A stretch of 54,618 bases of DNA from DATILL01 sp035476575 (lineage in GTDB: Bacteria > Actinomycetota > Actinomycetes > Mycobacteriales > JACQDL01). The stretch covers positions 1 through 54,618 of the forward strand of contig DATILL010000070.1 of assembly GCA_035476575.1 (NCBI GenBank). The letters are read 5' to 3'. This document shows, piece by piece, positions 8,174 to 15,024 of this stretch. The notes below the pieces were generated by a model. The model saw only the letters and a program-made list of their open reading frames with translations. It ran no database searches and had not been told where the DNA came from. Numbering within the stretch: position 1 is the first letter of the stretch; every line of letters starts with the position of its first letter. The position numbers and the translations under genes are program-made.

Positions 8174-9201
8174 CCGAGCCGACATTGGCCGCCACCCTGG
8201 CGGAGCTGGCGGAGCAGATCAGCCCGCCCACGGTGCTCGCCGCCGAGCCGCCGCCGGGCCTCGGCAGGCTGGGCGAGCTGGCCCGCTGGCTGGCCGCCGC
8301 GCAGGGGCGCTGGCCGCCCACCGAGCCGGCCCGGATCCGGGCCGTGTTCCTCAACCCCGCTGTCGACCCCGCCGACCGTCCCGCCGACCGGGCGGCCGGT
8401 GAGCTCGCCGAGCTGGTCGGCGTGACCCTCGCTCCGGTCGGTACGGCGGCGGTGGGGATGACGTCGACCGGGACGGCGGCGGTCGGTACGGCGCCAGTCG
8501 GGTCCGCCGGTACAGCGTCAGTGGGTACGGCGGCTGGGGGCACCGTCGCCGCGGCGGTGGACGCGGGCCTGCGGGCGGCCGACGCCGAGGTGGACGCGGG
8601 GGCAGACCTGCTGCTGGCCGCCGCGGCCGGTGCCGACGTCGCCGGGATCGCGCTGGTCGCCGCCGCGACCGCCTTCGAACCCACCGACGCGGTGGGTCGT
8701 GGCCTCGACGACCGGGCCTGGATGCGGACCGTCGCCGCGGTGCGCGACCTGGTCCGCGCGCTCCGGCGGTACGGCGCCTACCCGGCCGAGCGGCTGTCCA
8801 CTGTGGACAGCCCGGCGCTCGGCCTGCTGACCGGGCTGCTGCTGCGAGCGGCGCAGCGGCGTACCCCGGTGCTGGTAGACGGGGTGGCCGGGTGCGCTGC
8901 CGCGCTGCTCGCCGCCGAGCTGGCACCGGGGGCGGTGGGCTGGTGGCAGGTCGCGGGCGTGGCCGGGTCGCCGGCCGAGACCGCCGTGCTGGACCGGCTC
9001 GGGCTCCGGCCGCTGCTGAACCTGGAGGTCGCCGCCGTTCCTGGGTACGCCGCGCTGCTGGCCGTGCCGCTGGTCCGGGCCGCGGCCCGGCTCACCGCCG
9101 GGTGGCCCGAACCGCCCGGGACAGCCGGGCCGGCGCTGGCGGCGCCGTCCGATCCGCCGTCCGATCCGCCGGAGCCGCCGTCCGGGATGGACGGTGGGTG
9201 A
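8170..9201 (+). CDS. CobT-like nicotinate-nucleotide:DMB phosphoribosyltransferase homologue, catalytic motif missing
   Basis: 343 residues from GTG 8170. The fold-level pattern of CobT is present: GLGRLGELARWLA (30-42), PTDAVGRGLDD (171-181) and TPVLVDGVAGCAAALLAAELAP (232-253). Two features are odd. Residues 83-125 are a repetitive Val-Gly-Thr-Ala stretch. Also, the usual GEGTGA block near the C-terminus, with the general-base Glu, reads AAVPGYA, with Pro291 at the expected Glu position; the HRSAEP block before it is also replaced. Context supports a role in lower-ligand activation, but activity is doubtful. The last 30 residues are Pro-rich. Confidence 0.75.
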   Translation: MTEPTLAATLAELAEQISPPTVLAAEPPPGLGRLGELARWLAAAQGRWPPTEPARIRAVFLNPAVDPADRPADRAAGELAELVGVTLAPVGTAAVGMTSTGTAAVGTAPVGSAGTASVGTAAGGTVAAAVDAGLRAADAEVDAGADLLLAAAAGADVAGIALVAAATAFEPTDAVGRGLDDRAWMRTVAAVRDLVRALRRYGAYPAERLSTVDSPALGLLTGLLLRAAQRRTPVLVDGVAGCAAALLAAELAPGAVGWWQVAGVAGSPAETAVLDRLGLRPLLNLEVAAVPGYAALLAVPLVRAAARLTAGWPEPPGTAGPALAAPSDPPSDPPEPPSGMDGG

Positions 9202-9934
9202 CGGGCTGCGGCTGGCGCTGACGACGTTCACCGTGCTGCCAGTGCGGCCCGGGCGGGTGGACCGGCGGGCCGGCGCGGTGGCGATGGCGCTCGCCCCGCT
9301 GGTCGGGCTCGGGCTCGGCGCGCTGCTGGCGGGCGCGCTGGCCGGGCTGGCTGAGCTGGGCGCGGAGCCGTTGCTGGCCGCGGCCCTCGGCCTCGGCCTG
9401 CTGGCGCTGGCCACCCGCGGCCTGCACCTGGACGGGCTGGCCGACACCGCCGACGGGCTGGGCTGCCACGGTCCGGCCGGGCGCGCCCTGGCGGTCATGC
9501 GGTCGCCGGAGGTCGGGCCGTTCGGGGTGGTCACGCTGGTGCTCGTGCTGCTCGGGCAGGCCGCCGCGCTGGCTGGGCTGGTGGCCGGCCGGCACTGGGC
9601 AGCGGTCGGGCTCGGCGTCGCGGCCGGGCGGCTGGCCATCGGCTGGGCCTGCCGGCGCTCGGTGCCAGCGGCCCGGCCGGACGGGCTCGGCGCGCTGGTC
9701 GCCGGCAGCCTGTCGCCGTACGTCCCGCTGGCCTGGACCCTCACGCTGGGCCTGGCCGGGTACGCCGCCCGCGGCTGGCTCGGCCCGCTCGCCGTCGGGG
9801 CGGCCGCCGTCGTGGGCGTGGCGGGCGTGACGCACGCCGTCCGGCGGTTCGGCGGGGTGACCGGTGACGTGCTCGGCGCGGTGAGCGAGACCGGGACGCT
9901 GATCACGTGGGCGACCCTGGCGCTGTCACCCTGA
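9194..9934 (+). CDS. cobS: Adenosylcobinamide-GDP ribazoletransferase (cobalamin synthase)
   Basis: 246 residues, normal length, multi-spanning membrane protein. It carries the CobS signature HLDGLADTADGLGC followed by RALAVMRSPEVGPFG, where the acidic residues bind Mg2+ and substrate. It joins AdoCbi-GDP and alpha-ribazole (phosphate) to make the final cobalamin. The GTG start at 9194 overlaps the end of the cobT-like gene by 8 bp; no other start in this frame keeps the N-terminal GDGLRLALTTFTVLPV block. It is the last gene of the riboswitch operon. Confidence 0.93.
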   Translation: MGDGLRLALTTFTVLPVRPGRVDRRAGAVAMALAPLVGLGLGALLAGALAGLAELGAEPLLAAALGLGLLALATRGLHLDGLADTADGLGCHGPAGRALAVMRSPEVGPFGVVTLVLVLLGQAAALAGLVAGRHWAAVGLGVAAGRLAIGWACRRSVPAARPDGLGALVAGSLSPYVPLAWTLTLGLAGYAARGWLGPLAVGAAAVVGVAGVTHAVRRFGGVTGDVLGAVSETGTLITWATLALSP

Positions 9935-9958
9935 CAGCACTCTGTCACGCTGAGTCGC

Positions 9959-10798
9959 ATGGCTGAGGAGTCCAACCCGATCCTGATCACCGGCTGCTCG
10001 TCCGGCATCGGCCGGGCCACCGCGACCCGGCTGGGCCGGGCGGGCAAGCTGGTGTTCGCCACCGCACGCAAGCTGGACAGCATCGCCGACCTGGAGCGCG
10101 CCGGCTGCCGGCTGCTCCCGCTGGACGTGACCGACGAGGCCTCGATGGCCACCGCCGTCGCCGAGGTGGAGCGGGACCACGGCGCGGTCTGGGCGCTGGT
10201 CAACAACGCCGGGTACGGCGAGTACGGCCCGGTCGAGGAGGTCTCGATGAACCGGGTCCGCCGGCAGTTCGAGACCAACGTCTTCGGCCTGGCCCGGATG
10301 TGCCAGCTCGTGCTGCCGGGGATGCGGGCGGCCGGGCGGGGCCGGATCGTCAACGTCGGCTCGATGGGCGGCCGGCTCACCTTTCCGGCCAGCGGTTACT
10401 ACCATGCCAGCAAGTACGCGGTCGAGGCGATCAGCGATGCGCTGCGGTACGAGGTGCGGCCGTTCGGCGTGGCGGTGTCGCTGATCGAGCCGGGGACGGT
10501 GCGCACCGGGTTCGAGGAGACCGCCGGCCGCACGCTGCGCGAGGCCGCGCCGCCGGACGGGCCGTACGCCGACCTGGTGACCGCGATGGGCGACACCATG
10601 GCGCGCACCTTCCGGCGGCGGCTGTCCGGGGTGTCGCCGGAGAAGGTGGCCGCGGTGATCGAGCAGGCGCTGGCCGCCCGCACGCCGCGGACCCGCTATC
10701 TGGTCGGCGCCACCGCGCGGGGGCTGGTCACCGCGCACGGTGTGCTCCCCGACAGGCTGTGGGACTCCACCTTGCGGCGGGGCATCCACCCCGACTGA
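9959..10798 (+). CDS. Short-chain dehydrogenase/reductase
   Basis: 279 residues. Cofactor motif TGCSSGIG at 11-18, NNAG at 82-85, catalytic Ser135 and Y148-x3-K152 (YHASK), then PGTVRTGF. This is the classical SDR pattern. The substrate is unknown; the family resembles oxidoreductases acting on alcohols or retinol-like compounds. It begins 24 nt after cobS and may be read through from it. A CACGCT box 7 nt before the ATG (9946-9951) could also start a leaderless transcript. It is followed by the first copy of the long hairpin repeat. Confidence 0.9.
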   Translation: MAEESNPILITGCSSGIGRATATRLGRAGKLVFATARKLDSIADLERAGCRLLPLDVTDEASMATAVAEVERDHGAVWALVNNAGYGEYGPVEEVSMNRVRRQFETNVFGLARMCQLVLPGMRAAGRGRIVNVGSMGGRLTFPASGYYHASKYAVEAISDALRYEVRPFGVAVSLIEPGTVRTGFEETAGRTLREAAPPDGPYADLVTAMGDTMARTFRRRLSGVSPEKVAAVIEQALAARTPRTRYLVGATARGLVTAHGVLPDRLWDSTLRRGIHPD

Positions 10799-10819
10799 CT
10801 TCCCCGACGATCATCGATT

Positions 10820-10887
10820 CCCGACGATCATCGAGTTGTGGGGGTCAGATGATCTCCAATCGCCCCAACAACTCGATGATCCTCGGG
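10820..10887. repeat. Long hairpin repeat, copy 1 (left of CRISPR array)
   Basis: The left arm begins CCCGACGATCATCGAG at 10820; the right arm, CCCCAACAACTCGATGATC onward to 10887, is its near-perfect reverse complement. The loop is about 18 nt and includes GATGATCTCCAAT. A partial extra left arm (CCCCGACGATCATCGA) sits just upstream at 10802, giving a short tandem. Almost the same 67-bp element occurs at 13699-13765. It may work as a transcription terminator for the SDR gene or be a dispersed REP-like element. Confidence 0.85.
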
Positions 10888-11209
10888 AAAGGGGTGCGGG
10901 CGCTGCGCGGCGGGGTGTGCGCGCAGACCACGCACGGCCTCGGCGCGGTCCGGCTGGCCCTCGGCCCGTCTCGTCCATGGCGGCCGGCGGCCTCGGGCCA
11001 GCCCTGCTGCCGGCCGAGCATGACCCGTACAGGTCATCTCCACGGCAGGCGTTTCGGCCCCGGTCCTCGCAGGGGTCGTTTCCGCAGCTCAGCGCCCATG
11101 TCGCTGTCGCCCGGCGCCGAGATGACGATCTTCCGAAGATCGTCGTTGGTGAGGTGCTCGCAAGGCGGTACGATCACCGCAGCTCAGACCACCCGCGACA
11201 CGCCGTACC
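10888..11209 (+). other. Putative CRISPR leader region; no convincing gene
   Basis: This is the non-coding stretch immediately upstream of repeat 1. The array orientation (ATAGAAAC at the 3' end of each repeat, degenerate last repeat on the right) puts the leader here. It is not noticeably AT-rich. The only clear structure is a perfect palindromic hairpin with 9-bp arms, GACGATCTT and AAGATCGTC, at 11124-11144, about 65 bp before the array. Open frames across this segment have no recognisable protein pattern. Confidence 0.45.
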
Positions 11210-11874
11210 CTCGCTAACCGCAGCCCGACCAACAGGGCATAGAAACGGACAAAGTCCGAGTTGAGCCGCTTCAATAACTCGCTAACCGCAGCCCGACCAA
11301 CAGGGCATAGAAACGCAAGGCGTGCGCCTGGGTGGTGTCTGAGAGCCCGCTCGCTAACCGCAGCCCGACCAACAGGGCATAGAAACAGATCCGGTTTGCC
11401 CGACAGCCGCTTGACGGCCCTCGCTAACCGCAGCCCGACCAACAGGGCATAGAAACTCACGTCCAGCGACGTGGCTTGCGTGGTCGATCCTCGCTAACCG
11501 CAGCCCGACCAACAGGGCATAGAAACTCCCTGACCGGTTCTAGATGCGAGTTGATTCGACTCGCTAACCGCAGCCCGACCAACAGGGCATAGAAACGCCT
11601 CGTGGGTCAGCCAGGTGATGTAGCCCTCGCTAACCGCAGCCCGACCAACAGGGCATAGAAACGGCAGCCGTGGGTGTCAGGCATGGCCGTCCTCCTGCTC
11701 GCTAACCGCAGCCCGACCAACAGGGCATAGAAACAGAGCCAGGAGTTGTGCTCGGCTCAAGTACTCGCTCGCTAACCGCAGCCCGACCAACAGGGCATAG
11801 AAACGCTACGTAACGCCTAGCAGCAAGCGTGTCCCAGCTCGCTAACCGCAGCCCGACCAACAGGACATAGAGGA
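11210..11874 (+). CRISPR. CRISPR array: 10 repeats of 37 bp, 9 spacers; no cas genes in window
   Basis: The repeat begins CTCGCTAACCGCAGCCCG and ends ACCAACAGGGCATAGAAAC. Repeats start at 11210, 11278, 11350, 11420, 11490, 11560, 11626, 11698, 11768 and 11838. Spacers are 31, 35, 33, 33, 33, 33, 29, 35 and 33 nt. Repeats 1-9 are identical; repeat 10 differs at its 3' end (GGACATAGAGGAA), marking the leader-distal end. The last eight bases, ATAGAAAC, look like a Cas6-type crRNA 5' tag, so transcription is on the plus strand. Variable spacer length and this tag suit type III or some type I systems. No cas gene occurs within about 11 kb left or 43 kb right, so processing must rely on proteins encoded elsewhere or the array is orphaned. 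Confidence 0.97.
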
Positions 11875-12049
11875 AGCCGTCCGGCGCGGTCGTGGCTGGA
11901 GTTATTCTGATCGCGATCCAGTCGGTACGCGTGCGCAGACCGTCGGCTGTCGTGGTGTGCTCGGCGGGTGGAAAACGAGGGTGCGTGGGTGGACGTGTTG
12001 TCTACAACGCCCTGTGCGACCTAGCCGCCCGCACCGGCAGGCCACAGAA

Positions 12050-12277
12050 ATGATCGTACGGACGGTGGTGCCAGTGGTGTTGATGTTGACCGTGAGCGGG
12101 GTCATCTACGGGCTGGTATTCATAGCGCCGATGGAGGAGATGCCGGCACCAGCATCGGGATGCGATCCGGTCTGTACCAGGTGTTGTCGCTGGTTTCAGG
12201 ATGGCACGATCAGAGCTGATCGCCGTGCCCAGTTTGGTTTCTCGGGTCGCTTTGCTTTGTGGCTGCGCGGGGGATAA
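12050..12277 (+). CDS. Possible small membrane protein (doubtful)
   Basis: 75 codons from ATG 12050 to TGA 12277. The N-terminus MIVRTVVPVVLMLTVSGVIY is a convincing membrane helix, followed by PMEEMPAP and a Cys pair (CDPVCTRCC). No family is recognised. There is no good ribosome binding site, and the 3' end runs into the tandem repeats beginning at 12227. It may be chance coding in a gene-poor stretch between the CRISPR array and the HNH gene. Confidence 0.25.
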   Translation: MIVRTVVPVVLMLTVSGVIYGLVFIAPMEEMPAPASGCDPVCTRCCRWFQDGTIRADRRAQFGFSGRFALWLRGG

Positions 12278-12424
12278 AGCGCAGCGACGGAAGGGTGGAG
12301 TGCCTGGCCCGGTTTAGGCTCCCGGGTCGCCTTGCGCTGGTTGTTGCGTTGGGATAAAGGCGGCACCAACGGAGGGTGGGGTTCCCGGCCCCGTTTGGTC
12401 TCCCGGGTCGCTTTGCGTTGACGG
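12227..12424. repeat. Imperfect tandem repeat of about 80 bp, 2.5 copies
   Basis: Units begin at 12227, 12307 and 12388 (80 bp, 81 bp and a partial third of about 37 bp). Shared landmarks in each unit are GTTTrGnyTCyCGGGTCGC, a TTGCG(T/C)TG stretch, GGGATAAAG and a GGAGGGTGG(G/A) block. The units are diverged, so this is an old tandem duplication. It occupies the region upstream of the intact DUF222/HNH gene and may carry regulatory sites. Confidence 0.7.
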
Positions 12425-12503
12425 TTCCTTGGGCCGGAAATCAGTCGCGCTTTCCCTCGCTTTGGGCTTGAGTTGTCGCGGTGCGTCCGGGATAATCAAA
12501 CGT

Positions 12504-13691
12504 ATGTTCGACTCCTCCTCTCCCGACAGGGCGCTGGCCGCGGTGGTCGCGGCCGGTGTCGACGGCCTGGACGCCGACCAGTGTCTTAATGCCATTCACG
12601 ATCTGGAGCGGGTTTCTGCGGTGGTGGAGGCGTGGAAGGCGCGGCTGTACACGCGGTTCGCCGAGGTGCGGGTGAAGGAGGGGCCGCTGGCCGAGTTCCC
12701 CGCCGAGGAGATCGCGCTGGAGCTGGGCATCACCAGCAACGCCGCCGGCAACCGGCTCTACCTGGCCGAATCGCTGGTCGAACGACTCCCCGGCACCCTG
12801 GCCGCGCTGGAACGCGGTGAGATCGACCTGTACAAGGCCCGGGTCCTGGAGGAGCTGACCCACCCGCTGTCCCCCGAGGCCGCCCGCGCCGTGGAAGAGA
12901 AGGTCCTGGCCCGGGCACCCGAGCAGACCGCACCCCAGCTCCGCCAGGCCGTCCGGCGCGCGGTCCTCCGCGTCGACCCCGACGGCGCGCGGGCCCGGCA
13001 CGAGCAGCGCACGGCCGAGCGGAAGGTGGTCGAGTACCCGGTCGAGGACGGCATGGCCGAGGTCACCGCCACCGTCACCGCACCCGAGGCCACCGCCATC
13101 TACCAACGCCTCGACACCCTCGCCCGCATGTGCTCGGACGACAGGACAATGGACCAGCGCCGCGCCGATGTGTTCGTCGATCTGCTCCTCGGAAAGGCCT
13201 GCTACGACACATCCGCGACGGCCGCCACCGTACTGGTCACCGTCGCCGCCACCACACTGGCCGGAGCCGATGACAAGCCGGGCGAGCTCGCCGGGTACGG
13301 CCCGATCTCCGCCGCAATGGCCCGCGAGCTCGCCGCCGACGGCACCTGGAGGCGGCTGCTCACCGACCCGGCCACCGGCGCCCTGCTCGAGTACGGCCGG
13401 AAAACCTATCGCCCGCCGGCCGCATTGGCCGACTTCGTGCGGGCGCGGGACAAGACGTGTCGTTTCCCGGGGTGTCGCAAGCCCGCCAAGCAATGCGACA
13501 TCGACCACCTCGTCCCATTCCCGAATGGTCCCACCGACGCGGCAAACCTCGGCACAATCTGCCGCAGGCACCACCGCCTCAAGCACACCGCCGGCTGGAC
13601 CGTCGTACGAGACACAGACGGCACCTTCCGCTGGAGGAGCCCCACCGGCCGCGAGTACGAGACCAAACCCGAGCCCTACGACGACGACTGA
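12504..13691 (+). CDS. DUF222 domain HNH endonuclease (13E12-type), intact
   Basis: 395 residues. The N-terminal two thirds is DUF222 (VDGLDADQCLNAIHDLERV, ELGITSNAAGNRL, ATAIYQRLD). The C-terminal HNH nuclease at about 316-360 has CRFPGCRK, DIDHLVPF, AANLGTICRRHH; the DH and HH residues are the expected metal and catalytic positions and the Cys residues a structural zinc site. The start ATG 12504 matches the paralogue at 204. These proteins are multicopy and associated with mobile DNA; the biological role is not established. It is not a Cas protein. The stop is followed directly by the second hairpin repeat. Confidence 0.9.
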   Translation: MFDSSSPDRALAAVVAAGVDGLDADQCLNAIHDLERVSAVVEAWKARLYTRFAEVRVKEGPLAEFPAEEIALELGITSNAAGNRLYLAESLVERLPGTLAALERGEIDLYKARVLEELTHPLSPEAARAVEEKVLARAPEQTAPQLRQAVRRAVLRVDPDGARARHEQRTAERKVVEYPVEDGMAEVTATVTAPEATAIYQRLDTLARMCSDDRTMDQRRADVFVDLLLGKACYDTSATAATVLVTVAATTLAGADDKPGELAGYGPISAAMARELAADGTWRRLLTDPATGALLEYGRKTYRPPAALADFVRARDKTCRFPGCRKPAKQCDIDHLVPFPNGPTDAANLGTICRRHHRLKHTAGWTVVRDTDGTFRWRSPTGREYETKPEPYDDD

Positions 13692-13698
13692 ACCCGGT

Positions 13699-13765
13699 CC
13701 CGACGATCATCGAGTTGTGGGGTCAAATGATCTCCAATCACCCCAACAACTCGATGATCGTCGGG
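13699..13765. repeat. Long hairpin repeat, copy 2 (right of HNH gene)
   Basis: Left arm 13699-13722, starting CCCGACGATCATCGAG and ending TTGTGGGG; right arm 13741-13765, starting CCCCAACAACTCGATG. The arms are complementary over 24 bp with one bulged base, and the loop is TCAAATGATCTCCAATCA. It differs from copy 1 (10820-10887) at only a few positions. It lies between the convergent HNH and gcvT genes, where it could terminate both. Confidence 0.88.
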
Positions 13766-13794
13766 AGAAGGGGGCGGGGCGGGGGGCCGGTCGG

Positions 13795-14922
13795 TCAGCG
13801 GGTGTGGACCTGTATAAACGGCGGCTTGACCACCCGCATCCGGGACTCCCGGCCGCGCACGTCGACGACCACCTCGTCGCCCGCGCCGAGGCCGGCGGCG
13901 GTGCTGAGCAGGGCCAGCCCGATGCCCTTGCGCAGCGACGGCGAGAACGTGCCGCTCGTGACCTCGCCGACCTTCTCCCGGGCCGACGGCCCAGCCGCGG
14001 CCAGCACAGCCATGTGCGGCCGCGGGATGCCGCGGTCCAGCGCCACCAGGCCCCACAGCGTCCGGGCCGGTCCGGCCGCCTTCTCCGCCAGCAGCGCCGC
14101 CCGGCCCCAGAACGCCGGCTTGGCCCAGCCGACCGCCCAGCCGACCCTGGCCTGCACCGGCGTGATGTCCAGCGACAGGTCCTGCCCATGCAGCGGGTAG
14201 CCCATCTCGGTGCGCAGCGTGTCCCGGGCGCCCAGCCCACACGGCCGGATGCCGAGGTCAGCACCGGCCGCGAGCAGCGCGTCCCACAGCGCGGGCGTGT
14301 CATCCCAGGCTGGCAGCAGCTCGTAGCCGTGCTCGCCGGTGTAGCCCGTACGGCACACCACCACCTCCTGGCCGGTGCCGTCCGGGTCGGGCCAGGCCGA
14401 GACCGTGAAGCTCATGTAGCCGTGGTCGGCGGGTAGCCCAACTCGGGCCAGCACCTCGGCCGAGCGCGGTCCCTGCACGGCCAGCACGCCGTACCGCTCG
14501 TGCTCGTCGGTCACGCTGACGCCGGACGGCGCGGCGGCAGCCAGCCGGCGGACCACCTCGGCGGTGTTGGCGGCGTTCGGGACCAGGAAGACGTGGTCAT
14601 CGCCGTACCGGTAGGCGATCAGGTCGTCGACGACACCGCCGGTCGCGTCGTCGCAGCACAGCGTGTACTGCGCCCGGCCCGGCCCGATCCGGTCGAGGTC
14701 GTTGGCCAGCGTGGCGTTGACGAAGGCGGCAGCACCGGGCCCGGTCACCCGCACCTTGCCGAGGTGGGTGACGTCGAAGACCCCGACCGCCGTACGGACG
14801 GCGGCGTGCTCGGCCAGCACCCCGGCGTACTCGATCGGCATCTGCCAGCCGCCGAAGTCGGACAGCTTCGCGCCGAGCGCGCGGTGCCGGTCGCGCAGCG
14901 GTGACGTCCTCAGCTCGGCCAT
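13795..14922 (-). CDS. gcvT: Glycine cleavage system T protein (aminomethyltransferase)
   Basis: 375 residues, full length. Family blocks seen: LSDFGGWQMPIEY near 20-32, VFDVTHLGKV, NDLDRIGPGRAQYTLCCDDATGGVVDD, RTGYTGEHGYE and LGARDTLRTEMGYPLHG. It transfers the aminomethyl carbon from the lipoyl arm of H protein to tetrahydrofolate. No gcvH or gcvP is in the window. The ATG complement at 14920-14922 is preceded by TAAGCT and 7 nt (box at 14930-14935), a leaderless layout. The longer open frame upstream has no similarity. No glycine riboswitch is visible in the 100 bp upstream. Confidence 0.95.
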   Translation of the reverse strand: MAELRTSPLRDRHRALGAKLSDFGGWQMPIEYAGVLAEHAAVRTAVGVFDVTHLGKVRVTGPGAAAFVNATLANDLDRIGPGRAQYTLCCDDATGGVVDDLIAYRYGDDHVFLVPNAANTAEVVRRLAAAAPSGVSVTDEHERYGVLAVQGPRSAEVLARVGLPADHGYMSFTVSAWPDPDGTGQEVVVCRTGYTGEHGYELLPAWDDTPALWDALLAAGADLGIRPCGLGARDTLRTEMGYPLHGQDLSLDITPVQARVGWAVGWAKPAFWGRAALLAEKAAGPARTLWGLVALDRGIPRPHMAVLAAAGPSAREKVGEVTSGTFSPSLRKGIGLALLSTAAGLGAGDEVVVDVRGRESRMRVVKPPFIQVHTR

Positions 14923-15024
14923 GCCGGCGAGCTTAGGCCGGCGCGCCGGGAGGCCGGGGAGCCAGGCTCCTCGCGGGTCGGGGAGGATGGTGGCAACGCC
15001 GCTCACGTGAAGGACGGACCAGCC

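Noticed and set aside
10888..11209. A cas-gene remnant upstream of the array
   Set aside because: All frames were read; none shows Cas1, Cas2, Cas6 or other Cas motifs.
11089..11460. Minus-strand open frame with a repeated peptide through the CRISPR array
   Set aside because: The peptide repeat is simply the CRISPR repeat read as protein; spacers disrupt any sensible sequence.
12504..13691. HNH gene as a CRISPR effector next to the array
   Set aside because: It is a DUF222/13E12-type protein with a broken paralogue far from the array; no RuvC, REC or Cas domains.
14923..15024. Glycine riboswitch before gcvT
   Set aside because: The 5' region has a -10 box 7 nt from the start codon, leaving no leader, and no aptamer core was seen.
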